Shown here in pieces: positions 12,106 to 22,700 of a stretch of 64,000 nucleotides of DNA. A program made the translations under genes and the position numbers. The stretch comes from Conoideocrella luteorostrata. Lineage: Eukaryota > Ascomycota > Sordariomycetes > Hypocreales > Clavicipitaceae. The notes beneath the pieces are model-generated. The model saw only the letters and a program-made list of their open reading frames with translations. It made no database searches and was not told where the DNA came from. Positions within the stretch are counted from its first letter, which is position 1, and the number at the start of each line of letters is the position of its first letter. The stretch is from contig JASWJB010000129.1 of assembly GCA_032433595.1 (NCBI GenBank), forward strand, positions 1 to 64,000, written 5' to 3'.

Positions 12106-12302
12106 TGTTGGAATGCCGCCAAGCACACAACAAGAGCACGGATATCGTCACGTGGTCACCTTTCGGCCACCCTATTTATACGGGTATCGTAGGCATCATA
12201 TCTTGACTTGTTTTTCCCCTCTTAGATAGACCCGACTATTATTGAATATATTACATTTGAAGCCGATGATCTAGATCATTGCACAACCCTGTGCAACCCA
12301 CA
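12106..12302 (+). mobile_element. Solo LTR, family B, with perfect 5-bp target duplication
   Basis: A 197-bp sequence from TGTTGGAATGCCGCC to TGCAACCCACA, flanked on both sides by GCTTC (12101-12105 and 12303-12307). It contains the CACGTGGTCACC and TATTTATACGG blocks shared with the copies at 50550 and 50893. Matching flanks and TG...CA ends make this a bona fide solo LTR of a retrotransposon that makes 5-bp duplications. Confidence 0.9.
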
Positions 12303-12307
12303 GCTTC

Positions 12308-13208
12308 CGCTATCACGCAATTCTAGCTAATCGAGGCCTCGGGAATTTCCGAAGGAGCCCTTCTAATCTCAACACGTGGGTTAGGACCAAGTTTTGCGTG
12401 TGTGAAGCTATGTACTTCGATTTCGCTGCTGTGGATGTGGAGAGAGGCAAAGATTGGAGACGACGTGTTCAGCCTCAGCTGGGGCAGGAAGGGTTCCCGG
12501 AAGTTGCAGAAACCTGGCGGGAACTATTCTGGAAGAACTACCAAGCGGCCACACGCAGTGACTAGTAGAGAACACTCCGGAGGATACGACGCAAGAGATG
12601 CCGTCTACGTCTAGTCTCGGGGCAGTCAGCTATCTACCAATGGATAGCGATCTATTATCTAAAGCTAGGAACTTCATAAGGAAACGGACAGACACTTACG
12701 CGGCATTTGCACAAACGCACACACACACACGAACGCTCAATGACGTACAGAGATGAATCAATCTCAGCCTTGACAAGTCAATATGTGACACCGATGATGG
12801 CCCCCGGGGCCTCTTGGCGCACGCTGGCTACGTCACGCATATGTCAAAGGCCAGTCCATGTGGCCGGGTAGCCTCGTTCGAGATTCGGAAAAGCTCGTTA
12901 GGCTTCCGGAATCGGTCGCGGCTGGGGGGGAAGAGGTGGGGAGGAGGAGTGTGTGCCGTAAGCAGCCTCACTTTTGGTACCGGCCGGTACTCCTTACCGA
13001 GCATGGCGTACTAAAAAAGGGTGCATCCACTTGCGTTGGTGCTGCTCTGCTCCGCGCTGAGTTTTCATCCGTGCCTCAATAGCGCAAGGCAGGAGACGGC
13101 GGTCGACCCCCGTCTGATCCGATCCGCATTCTGGAAAAGTAAGGCGAGAGGGCGGGTGTTTGGAGGAGAGGCATGGCCTCATTGCACTCCGAACTCAGAG
13201 CCTCTCAA
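12308..13208. other. Intergenic
   Basis: Only overlapping short ORFs without recognisable content. An (AC)n tract lies near 12718-12730. Nothing else seen. Confidence 0.4.
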
Positions 13209-13290
13209 GCGGGGGACAGTTTAACTGAGCCATTGAGGTGGCATTAACTCCGCAAGAGATAATGCCTCAGCGACCAAAAATAAACACACA
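13209..13290 (-). mobile_element. Truncated copy of the 242-bp TIR element
   Basis: Begins GCGGGGGACAGTTTAACTG and matches, in reverse complement, the right half of the element at 28128-28369 for about 75 bp (GAGGTGGCATTA, GATAATGCCTCAGCGAC). It then runs into an A-rich tract. Only one end is present. Confidence 0.7.
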
Positions 13291-13985
13291 CAAAAAAAAA
13301 AAAAAATAAAAATATGATATAGCTTAGTAGACATTTGTCAGTGTCTACGGAGTACATGTCTCGTATTTCACAATTTGAGACGCCCCTGTCTCGGATTCCT
13401 GCCTCGCGCCCTAAGTGGCATAGGCAGTTGGTCGCGCAGGACCAGTTTATTTGGCCCAGCCAACTGTGCGGTGTGGCGGTTTAGGAAAAAAGTGAGGCTG
13501 CATTTTAGGCAGCTAAGCGCCACTGAATGGCGAACCACGGTCTGCAAATTCCGCTGGTCCCCCCTCTCCCAAAATTATTTATTTCGGCTGTCCATATTAA
13601 ATCCCGACGGTTGTCCATATAAAACCCCATGTCGGCAGCCAGGAGTTGTAACATTTTGCCCCAAGGTATTAGCACTCTTTCTCCTTGAATATGGGAAATG
13701 TCACGACAGGATGGGATCAACCTCAGCGAGATGCCGCTCGGAAAGAGCCCTCCCCTTGTGGTTGTCAATGCTCGGCTTCTGAGGCGGAACTCAACTCGGA
13801 TTCTCATTCTATTGCAGTCGCTAGCACCCACAAGCGGAGCCATACCAGCCTGAAGGACAATTCTACCGAAATAGATAAGGATGACTCTGTGACTATCTTG
13901 TAAGCAAACGACACGCTTCCGTCGTGCAGAATCATGAGAGGGTTGTCACTGACACAGTGGATTTCAATGGCTCAAAAGGCTCAGC
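13291..13985. other. Upstream of the Est1-type gene
   Basis: No convincing gene. A piece near 13371-13410 (GAGACGCCCCTGTCTCGGATTCCTG) resembles the middle of the family C LTRs and may be a fragment of one. Confidence 0.35.
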
Positions 13986-15014
13986 ATGGCCGGCGGCGTT
14001 GACGAAGAAAGCTTTGGCAGTGGATCAAATAATCGACATCTCAGTTGTCTAGATGATGCCAATAACCAGTCATCCTCCGAGGCACCGCCAGAGCCACTCC
14101 TTCGCCAGCTTGACACGCCACCAATTTCCTCGCATCAGCTCGCCACAGAAGTCAACGGCATCTACGCCGGCCTCGTCCTGCTGGAAGCCAAATGCATCAA
14201 GTATGACGACGGCTCTCAGCATGGCGTTGACCTGACCATGGAACAGTACCGTGCTCTGGTTTCTCTCCATCGGTCGCTGCTGCACGAGCACCACGACTAC
14301 CTTCTGGCCAGTCGACACCCGTCCGCCAGTGACGCACTAGCTCGCGCTGCGTCGGAAAACGCCATGCCCGTGCGCCTGTGGCGACACGGAATACGATCGT
14401 TCCTGATATTGCTGTGGCACAGGCTACCCGAATCAATCGAGTACATACTCACGTTTACAAATATTGCATATACAACGGTGACGATGCTCTACGAGAGCGT
14501 GCCCGCATTCGAGGCCATATGGGTCAAGATTTTGATTGAGATAGCTCGGTATCGGGTCCATGTGGCCGTCAAAACGTCCAATGCGGATCACAAAAAGACC
14601 TGGATCGGTATCATGCACCATTGGCAGGCTGAAGCCTCCGACATGGCGCCTGCAACTAGCAGCGTATGTCACCGCCCGGCTCTCATACCACAACCGAACG
14701 CTGTGCAGCAGCTGTATGTCTACTCCAAAACACACCGTGCATTATTTGTCTTTGATACAACCAAAAATGGCTTGAACGTCGTGTTTAACCCGCTGCTGGG
14801 TCCAACCCCTACGTCTAGCCAAGTACTTGGAGCCGGCAGATGCGATGTCGATGCGATTCTCTCCCCAAAAAAGGACGTGGATCAGTCGGAGAGATGGATG
14901 GCGCAAATTTTGGATCTGCTGGATCGCGTCGTTGAGCGGGGGGACGGCAAGCGGTTGGAATCGGGCCAAGTTAGTCAGTACGCAATAAAACCAGGCAGTG
15001 CAATGGTGGATTGA
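13986..15014 (+). CDS. Est1-type DNA/RNA-binding domain protein (fungal accessory family)
   Basis: Single exon, 342 residues, ATG start. Residues about 80-300 match a lineage-expanded ascomycete family annotated as Est1-type DNA/RNA-binding domain proteins: LVSLHRSLLHEHHDYLLASR, the MPVRLWRHGIRSFL helix, VPAFEAIWV, then RYRV and PNAVQQLYVYSK. In that family the fold is a helical repeat region related to Est1/SMG proteins; a telomerase or mRNA-decay role is not established. The ARYRMA-type segment here is ARYRVHVA, followed by a short C-terminus; relatives can be longer, so a C-terminal truncation is possible. The first 45 residues are low complexity. No intron is needed. Confidence 0.7.
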   Translation: MAGGVDEESFGSGSNNRHLSCLDDANNQSSSEAPPEPLLRQLDTPPISSHQLATEVNGIYAGLVLLEAKCIKYDDGSQHGVDLTMEQYRALVSLHRSLLHEHHDYLLASRHPSASDALARAASENAMPVRLWRHGIRSFLILLWHRLPESIEYILTFTNIAYTTVTMLYESVPAFEAIWVKILIEIARYRVHVAVKTSNADHKKTWIGIMHHWQAEASDMAPATSSVCHRPALIPQPNAVQQLYVYSKTHRALFVFDTTKNGLNVVFNPLLGPTPTSSQVLGAGRCDVDAILSPKKDVDQSERWMAQILDLLDRVVERGDGKRLESGQVSQYAIKPGSAMVD

Positions 15015-15411
15015 GCAGCCGTATAGTGACGGAGTGGTGATGGGGTGGTGATGGAGTAGTAGTCCGCAGTCTATCTATATAACCGCGGCAATGGCTAGTG
15101 AGTGTGCGTGCAATGCTAGCATGGTCGCCGCGGTGCGAGTGAGAGTGCAAAAAGTTTGTAGCGCCGTGTCTCGTCGCAGAGGCTCCTGTATTTTGGTAAA
15201 AGCCCCCTGTAATCACGGCACGTGCGCAGTCTGCCCAAGCTCTTTCTAGATACTAGTCCCTTGTTTCCGGCGCGGGATAGCCTAATACACCAGCCAGCGC
15301 CCCTAAAAGCTACAAGGCGTCCTAACAGGTAAGCCATGTGTAGAACCCATGGTAAATACTCGTCTAGACGCGATTATCTTATTCCACGCTTTTACTATAT
15401 GTATCTAGTTA
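15015..15411. other. Intergenic
   Basis: No gene. The first 60 bp hold a short GTGATGG-type direct repeat. Confidence 0.4.
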
Positions 15412-15642
15412 CGTGGCGAGCGGGGGAGGCGGGCGAACATGGCAGATTGTACAGGTTTTACAGATTTCGGCGGATTCAAGAGGGCGAGCTCTATTTTTCC
15501 GACCCGATTTTTTTTTTTTTTTTTTTTCGTGCCCACCTGCCAGGTCGGTCGCGGGGGCTTGCCCGCAGAACGCAAAAGACGGAGCCGCAGCCCTGGAATC
15601 CATGAAATTTGCCATCTTCGCCCGCCTCCCGCGCCCGCCACG
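15412..15642. mobile_element. MITE-like element with about 35-bp GC-rich inverted ends
   Basis: The left end CGTGGCGAGCGGGGGAGGCG and the right end read on the other strand, CGTGGCGGGCGCGGGAGGCG, match with few differences and continue through GGGCGAA and ATGGCA for about 35 bp. The interior is only about 160 bp, contains a run of 18 T and has no transposase. CTAGTT-like sequence occurs on both sides, so the exact tips are uncertain. I see only this copy in the window. Confidence 0.6.
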
Positions 15643-15680
15643 CACTAGTTTGTGTAAAACAAACGCGTGGAATACGCTAC

Positions 15681-15771
15681 CAAGGTGTCGACATGTTAAT
15701 CGAGACATCCAGCTCAGAAGCACCGTGCGTCGGGAGGGTCTCGATGTCTCACTTAATCTATCGGGCGCGTG
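15681..15771 (+). repeat. Hairpin element H, copy 1
   Basis: Shares GGTGTCGACA, TTAATCGAGACAT, a partly decayed inverse arm (TCTCGATGTCTC) and TCTATCGGGCGCGTGG with four other copies at 25839, 38538, 40682 and 43961. The core is an inverted repeat able to form a stem of about 18 bp. Confidence 0.75.
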
Positions 15772-15781
15772 GCTCTTAGGC

Positions 15782-18280
15782 TTTGGTGAGCATTTTCCAC
15801 CAGTCATACCTACGTGTGTGTTACTTGTTACGGCGGTGGCGGCTATCCTGGGCGATTTTGGCGCCCGAAGCATAAAAATAACACATGAGAACACATACCG
15901 AGTACTGTAGATATAGTAAAGATAAAGATTTCCATGGTCGCAATGCGTGGTAGCTTCTGGTAATTTGCACAGGTTTACGAGAATTTGTCACTGAACGATG
16001 CTACCGCTGGCGAAGCTACGGCTAATGGACGTCTTGTTTGGCGGAATCGAACCGCCTTTCTCCCGTATCCCACGGATAATTCACGGCCACGTAGTGCATT
16101 ACCAGCATCAGCCGCAACAAGCATTACTGGGCATCAAGATTCTCGGTAGTGGCAGCGTCATCGAAAGACGGTTGATCTCCACTTTGTGCCAGCTCATTAA
16201 CAACGCAAAGCGGGAAGCTACCCTTGCTTGCCGTCGCCTTGCTCAGGCCGGACTCCGCTTTCCCTGATGAACTGGCACCAAGTGGATACCTTGTTTTGTG
16301 ATGTGTTGTACTGCGAATATGTGGCGATTAAGGAACCATAACATACATATATACATACTAGGGAAAGGCGGTAAGACTCTGTTATGTAAGAGACCAACAG
16401 CAGCAACATCGTCATGAATAACATCATCTGTAACAACATCAGCAACAGCGGCAGTAAAGCAGCAGAAGCAGCCGGTCTATTCGACAACAAACACTCTGCA
16501 GCGGAGCCGTCGTGCCCCTGTCGTTACCCCCGTTGCCCCCGGCTCATGGTTTCCACCCACATTAGTGTGGGCTTGCCTGGGCTGGAGAAATTTAGGTGTC
16601 AGGACTTCTATCATTCTTCCTGCTACGCCAATACCACGGTACACCGCGATCGACCAAGACGACGGGACATGGTCCCGATACTCATCGATAAACAAACGAC
16701 TTTGCCCGGCTCATGAACCAAGACGACTGGACACGGTCCCAATCTTCATCGACAAAACGAACAACTTTGCCCGGCCCATCACATCTGCGGAGATGCTCGA
16801 ATCCACGTCAAACACCCCGCCACGGGGCAACGGATCGGGGCCATCGTCTAGTCTCCACGTTAGCCGCACGATGCAAGTGGAGAGCGGAATGTGTGCCAAG
16901 AGCTGGGGAAGATCGACGGTCATCGTTGCCTGCTGCTGTCTTGGTCAATAGACAAGGGCCACCGGGTGCTATTGCTGTCATCGCGATCGGGACGGGATAG
17001 ATCGCTTCACGAGATCGGGAACAAGGCCACAACCGCAGCTATCCATCCTCTGTGAGCGTTTTCGCTTCACACTCTAGCTTCATTCACGCTAATACAGAGG
17101 GGACAAAGGAAAAGTTATATCATATACCAGCGCATACGCTTACGATTGCAACGGCACGAAACGCCACACCTCCTTCGATCTACTGCTGGCCGACGATCCC
17201 GTCACAGCTCCTGACCTCAGCAGCAAACGAGCCCACTGTCTCTATACATTATTCGCGATGCCCCACACACGATGTGGTCTTTGTCTTTCCATCCGCTTCA
17301 CTTTTATCCCCAGGCACGGCGTTTGTACGTGCCCGAAGTCGATGGATGGGCAAAGCTTGATCAACTTCCAAAGGCCTCAATCTTCCGTCTACCCTGAACT
17401 TGCGAAACTTTCGAGCCTCTCCTGATTCTACTTTTTTCCTCAGGCACGGCTTTGGTATGTGCCCGAGATCGATTGGCAAAGCTTGATCAAACAGGCTGTG
17501 AAGACTTCCAAAGGCCTCAATCTTCCACCTACCCTGTACTTGTGAAACTTTCGAGCCTCTCTCGATTCTCTTTCGTTATGTTCCAGGTCTTCTCCCGGCG
17601 GTCAGTATGGTGAGTCCTCTGCTTCCATACCCCCTTACTCAACTGTTGCGACCTCGTCTTCCTGTTGAACGGTATTTTTCTGAGCAGCCCTGAAATCTTG
17701 AACCAATCTTTGTAGAGTTTGGTGCTCCCTCCGACTCCTCGCCACGATATCCACATTACCTGGAGCCTTTTCAGCAAGCTCTTGCTCGTTGGCTCCTGGA
17801 ATCTCCTCTTTGAGGTCTTGCGATACATCTGCTTCTATCTGACTCTCGATCTTGCAGGTAACCTCTTTGCAGCCACCACCTTCAAGCTGTCGCCGAAACT
17901 GTACTCTGTGTCCATCCTACTGCATCCGTAAACAGCCATCATTCGAAACAGAAATTTTACAGTGCCGCAGCGTGCTTCGACGCCTATCGTACTCTCAGCG
18001 GATGGAGGCCTGAAGTCAGGCTTTCGCCCTATGAACATTGCATATGACTCTCTTCTCCAATCACTAGGAAGAGAGGAGGAGTCTGGAAACACAATCACCT
18101 ACTGAACCTGTGCAAGCGCCAGTACAACACATGCAGCCAGCGCTTCTGTCATGAACGAAGGCTGTACCAGATGGGGCAAGTGGCCGTTCATCTCTATCGA
18201 GGAATGAGCAAACTTATGTGCCTAGTCCTATCGGGAGCAATTGAATAGGTTCAAGTTCATGCGCTATGTAGCAAGAGCTG
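15782..18280. other. Gene-poor region with local duplications
   Basis: No supported gene. A block around 16125-16165 (ATTACTGGGCATCAAGATTC) recurs diverged at 54780-54820, and a GAGACCAACAGCAGCAAC block at 16388 recurs at 54722, so a short dispersed repeat is present. On the minus strand 17918-17645 is open for about 90 codons with a charged, Glu/Gln-rich, coiled-coil-like translation (for example IEADVSQDLKEEIPGANEQE) but no ATG; it could be an exon of an unrecognised gene. Confidence 0.4.
17308..17575. repeat. Two-unit tandem duplication
   Basis: The segment starting CAGGCACGGC at 17310 is repeated from 17441 with scattered differences and a small insertion; both copies share GCAAAGCTTGATCAA, CCAAAGGCCTCAATCTTCC and CTTTCGAGCCTCTC. 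Confidence 0.7.
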
Positions 18281-18460
18281 TGTTACAATGATGATGGAGG
18301 AAGAATTCCTCGTCTAACGGCCTCGTCCAGATCCCCCTATTTATATCCATACACTCTGAGACGCCTTCGTCTCGGATTCCTGACTCAGGCCCAGCGCCAT
18401 GTAATCCTTCTGCACTGCCCGTGTGATCCACACACACTCACACACCCGTGCCACCCAACA
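18281..18460 (+). mobile_element. Solo LTR, family C (copy 2)
   Basis: A 180-bp sequence from TGTTACAATGATGATGG to CCACCCAACA. Flanks are AGCTG (left) and AGCTT (right), four of five bases matching, consistent with a slightly mutated 5-bp target duplication. It includes a TATTTATA box. Confidence 0.75.
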
Positions 18461-19348
18461 AGCTTATAGTATGCTTGTGAGCAACCTGAAGAACGCGGCA
18501 TCAATCAAGGAAATCGCGACTGGGTTGACGGCTAACAGCCAACTCTGACCAGAGGCGAGAGTCATGTACATTCAGCAAAGCGAATCGCCGTCTTCGCCTG
18601 ATCTCCTTTTCTTAACATGGGCCCGTTCTTTATCCCCAAAAGAATAAAGTTTAGCTAACTACCATGGTATGCCTCCGTTACTTGATCTTTATAGGCTGTT
18701 CGCCCCGTTCTTTCTCTCCTCTTTGACATAAAATGAACATTGGCCGAGGGAAGCCGCAAAATCCTATGGAGAGCACTAATCAGCACCAGACTCACTAGCT
18801 TACTTCTTGTTGATGCTTCTCTCGCTTGGAATACGGTTTGTGGCCATCCAACTATAGATGATACAGTCTAACTTGCCCCTTGATAACAATGCACAGATAC
18901 TAGCTACAGGGTTGACATCCAGCCATCTAGGCGTCGAGAAGCAGTATGCCTACACCCGAAGCGATTCGTCGATCAACACGAGGCAATACAACTCTGGCCT
19001 CATCCAGGGCGCTCCATTTACAACTGCATGATGTTTGTCGACTCGCCATCCACTATCAATCTGCTCAACCAAGACGGGTCCATGGTTGACTTGACCACGA
19101 CTTTCCGAAAAAGGATCTTCTTCACTGACGCAGAGCGTCTCTCGAATCTTCTCCCGACTCTATACTACAAAGACCACGTACTTATGGACGGCTTGTCGAT
19201 GAGGAAACTGATGGGATCTATGATGATGTTGAAGGATGCACCATTGTCGTCCTAGCAGAATGCCGACCAATGTGTGCACACACCCCGTTTACAAGGCCCA
19301 GATTTGGGTCCAACGAAGGTATTGTTGCCTGATATAATGCTGATGTTT
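18461..19348. other. Intergenic
   Basis: A 75-codon plus-strand ORF at 19028-19255 begins MMFVDSPSTINLLNQ; its codon text is protein-like, but I do not recognise it and the upstream frame (about 18900-19020) is closed by a stop. Confidence 0.35.
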
Positions 19349-19760
19349 TTGTTGTCGCCGCCGCCGTCGTCTCGAGCGAGTTGTTTCGGCCCCTGTGCTT
19401 TGGCCGTGTAGTCAACACCTTGTGGCCGTGAAAAACAACATCTCTACAGAGTATACAGCACTCAGACAGTAATTCTTAGCATTTTCTATATACTATTTAC
19501 TTGTTTCTAGCGCAGCATCGCATAATCTATCCGCCGCCGCCGCCGCCGCCGACTTCTCAAGCGAGTTGTTTAACACCCTGTGTTTTGGCAAATCCGTGGG
19601 AGTTAGCGCCTGTTGCCCGGCCGCTGCAACGCCTTGTGAGTGTGAAAATCGACATCTCTACCGAGTATACAGCACTCAGATAGTAATTCCCAGCATTTTC
19701 CATGTACTATTTGCTTATTTTTAGCGCAGAATTGCATAGTTTATCCGCCGCCGCGAGATT
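19349..19760 (+). repeat. Tandem repeat, unit about 187 bp, two and a bit copies
   Basis: Units start at a (CCG)n tract followed by CGAGCGAGTTGTTT (19372) and CAAGCGAGTTGTTT (19559). Each continues through ACATCTCTAC, GAGTATACAGCACTCAGA, AGTAATTC and TTTATCCGCCGCCG. A third unit is cut off near 19760. A related (CCGCGAG, TTCCTAGC, AGCTTACTTAC-like) string occurs near 47240-47290. Confidence 0.75.
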
Positions 19761-19824
19761 CCTAGCCAGCAGCTTCCTTACCAACTGAACCGAGCGTCAT
19801 CGAATTGAATAGCTGGCTTCCTAG

Positions 19825-20707
19825 CCCAAAGACTCGCTCTTTGGGGATGATGTATTCAAGAAAATCTGTCGGAGTGTCTCAGACAGGAATGAAGTGAGGT
19901 TCATGCGACATATCAGTTCCTGGCATGTGCCGTCGGCAGAACTACTCGCTATTTTCGGGGCAATCGACCTCGAAATGGAGAGCACAAACGAAGGATGGAA
20001 CAATTCCATCCCCGTGACCGCCACCCGCCCGCAACCTGACTACTCAGTGGGATTCAGGCGAGAGGCATTTACTAAAGGCCAGTTGGAAAGGCTATCTCCT
20101 TTAATTGGTGACAAGATTGCTGGCGACGTGCCTGATGTACTTTCCTTTTCTAACTTGCGAGGTAAAGTGCGGTGCTGCCACTCTGGACATTGCAGATCGT
20201 CAGCACGCTCACAGCATGACACTGGCTGTGCGGGCTGTAGTTGAGCTAGTTCGTGCGATAGGGCGACAAGATGAAGTGAACCGACAGTTGCTCGCATTCT
20301 CCGTCCCGCATGACCATCAGTTTGTGCGAATCTATGGACACTACCCTGAAATACAGTGCAAAGAAACAACTTACCATCGTCTGACAATCCGCAAATTCGA
20401 CTTTACCGAGCTTGCAGGCAAAGACAGGTGGGTGACGTATTCCTTCACCAAGAAAGTCTACTAGCTATGGATGCCAAAGCATTTTAAGAGAATCTGCTCG
20501 GCCATTGACCAGTTGCCGCCTGTTCCCTCTCTCCAAGAATCCTGCCTCTCACAGCATCCTGAAAGCTATAACCCATCTCAGTCAGGGGTGGCGGAGGCGG
20601 GCTTGGCGATGGAACCGAGCACCTCTGATGGACAGGCCACCCCAGATTCTTCCTTGACAGGGCCAGGCGTTATCAAGAAACCAAGGCGAAAGCATGGGAA
20701 TGGATAG
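19825..20707 (+). pseudogene. DUF7924-type (PD-(D/E)XK-like) gene, frameshifted and with a stop
   Basis: Homology to a fungal DUF7924-type family runs through the whole stretch in two frames. It begins KDSLFGDDVFKKICRSVSDR just after an in-frame stop (19822), passes a PD pair (QPDYSVGFR) and reaches LIGDKIAG near 20120. It then needs a small deletion or frameshift to continue as MYFPFLTCEVKCGAA, VVELVRAIGR and VRIYGHYPEI. A TAG at 20462 replaces the residue before LWMPKHFKRICSAIDQLPP, after which the frame stays open to 20707. The putative core residues (PD...ExK as EVK) are still present, so inactivation is by frameshift and nonsense. Function of the family is unknown. Confidence 0.75.
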
Positions 20708-20811
20708 AAGATTTGTGGCCCCAGCTGCTGCTCGAGCTCCTAGGCAGGTTTCACAAAATTGCCCATTCAGTCATGTGGAGATTCTAGTAGACGTTTGTAG
20801 GAGGCTTTTAT

Positions 20812-21539
20812 CTACTTGTCATTACGAATACTGTCACTCGATGGTGAACGTATCATGCTCGTGAGCACACCTCTAGGCGATTCCACCTTTCCCACAGCCT
20901 CGAAGCCAAACTTGCCATAGAGCCCAACCCCAGAAGGCGATGCCATTACGAACGCGCACAAGCCAAGCTTATCAATCTCCTGACAAGCCGATCTCAAAAG
21001 CTCAGAACCAAGGCCTTTTCGTTGATGTTCAGGACAGACCGAGAGGAAAGTGAGCCCTGCTAGATGGTAGAATAACAGCCAAGCCGAGATGTGGAGTTTT
21101 TGTTTTCATGAATGCTTTACTCACGGCAAAATCTGGATAGTCCGCCCGACCTTTGCCGCCTCTCCATCCTCAGGTCATTCGAGATGCTCGTCCAAGAGGG
21201 CAAATCCAGAGCCTTGGGGGTTGGATGTCGGTTATTTTTGCGACCTAGGCGTCGCTCGTAGCGGACAGATTCCCCCTCTGCGTGGTCCACCACCGTCCAC
21301 CCGCAGAAGCCGAGAGGTGACCCTTTGGCATCGCGGATCTGGAGAAAATGCTCTTCTGGACGGTCAATTGCTTCCTTGAGGCCGTCACAGTACCAGTTTA
21401 TAATCTCGTCTTGCTCTTCCTCTGTGATAGTCTTGTTTGGAAACATGACGCGAAATAGAGGACCATCTTGCATCGCGGGGAAGTCGACCTTCCGCACTAG
21501 CTGCTCGGCATCGCCAACATTGACAACTGTCACATGCAT
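20812..21539 (-). CDS. GNAT-family N-acetyltransferase, two exons
   Basis: Predicted acetyl-CoA-dependent N-acetyltransferase; substrate unknown. Exons 21539-21125 and 21059-20812 join in frame across a 65-nt intron (donor GTGAGT, acceptor CATCTAG) to give 220 residues. The N-terminal half contains the MFPNKTITEEEQDEIINWY helix and a strand ending FCGWTVV; after the intron comes the acetyl-CoA-binding motif CPEHQRKGLGSELL (Q/R-x-x-G-x-G) and the C-terminal GVGLYGKFGFEAVG strand-turn typical of GNATs. ATG start and stop are intact. It lies tail to tail with the broken DUF7924-type gene, about 100 bp apart. Confidence 0.85.
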
Positions 21540-22700
21540 TGTGCTGCGCGAAACGGAACAAGGAAAACCGAAAGAGAAGATGCAGCGCGTTGACTTGTCG
21601 CGAGGCCCATGAATAACGAGCGACTGAGCTTGACATCATGGGTGCTCACGTGCCACAAAGCTTCGAGTGCGAGTTAGCGCCTGCCACTTTGAACTTGAGG
21701 CGGGCGTCGAGTCGTGACAATGACCAAGTTTTGCATCATCATGCAAATGGCAAAGTGGCTCCCGGTTGTAAAATGCAAAAGAACAGCAATTAGTTGGAGC
21801 ATTTTGACTATGATGGTTGGAGGGGGAAAGTGCGGTGACTGCTGTACAAGATATTAATTGGTGTCATGGATGTGGCTAATACGCCAGCGATTACCTTCGT
21901 CTTTGATGTCTTCCAGTAGTTCATCCATACTTTCATACTTCTGGCCCCAGCATTTCGCGGAAAGCGTGGAAAAGAGATCTGACTGCTTTGGCACAGCTGC
22001 TTAGTCGTATCGCGTTGAGGATTACACGCTCGTTGTTGCTGACGAGGATAGCTTCGCTGTTGATACGGTGCGGGTTGAACTCCTCGGCCTTAAACTAGTC
22101 GTCACAATGGCGAAAGACACATACGGCAATGGGCCGTGTTCTTATGCTGAAGCCAGTTTCTCATCTCACCGACTTGCTGATCAGTTACTTGTGCAAATTG
22201 ACCTTTACTAACGCCATTGCGAATCCTGCAGCAATCTTCCGTCTCTATAGCACAACACGGTACGATAGGACTCGTGGTTTGAAGAATGCCTCAAATTAGC
22301 AACGAGATATTTATCCGTAAGAAAAAGTCTAGTTCCTCTTCAATATCTAGATTACAAGCCTTTACAAGCCTTTACCAGTTGAACAGTTTGCAAGCCAATG
22401 CAGTGAGTCAAATCGCCGACAATCCCACGATATCACAAGATCCACCTCCGTCACACGCAACAGCAGGAATTCTGTGGACTTCAATTCAATCCCTCAGGCC
22501 ATTGGATTACTGATAATTCTATCATTATAGATGCTAGCGAAAGCCTCATTTCTGTTCACAGTAGAAGAGCTCAAAATTAGTCGCACGCCACGATGCGCAG
22601 CAATTGACAACAACAACAGTCGCTAAGAGAACAGCTCAAGCCACCGGATCCTGCCACAACAGAATGAAGACGAATAATACGAATCTATCGAATTCAATGA
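21540..22700. other. Intergenic
   Basis: No supported gene. Region upstream of the GNAT gene; only short ORFs. Confidence 0.4.

Noticed and set aside
16020..16130. tRNA-like GGCGGTTCGATTCCGCC on the minus strand, like a T-arm
   Set aside because: No acceptable anticodon loop (no U33) or D-arm could be drawn upstream with matching acceptor stem; probably chance or a tRNA fossil.
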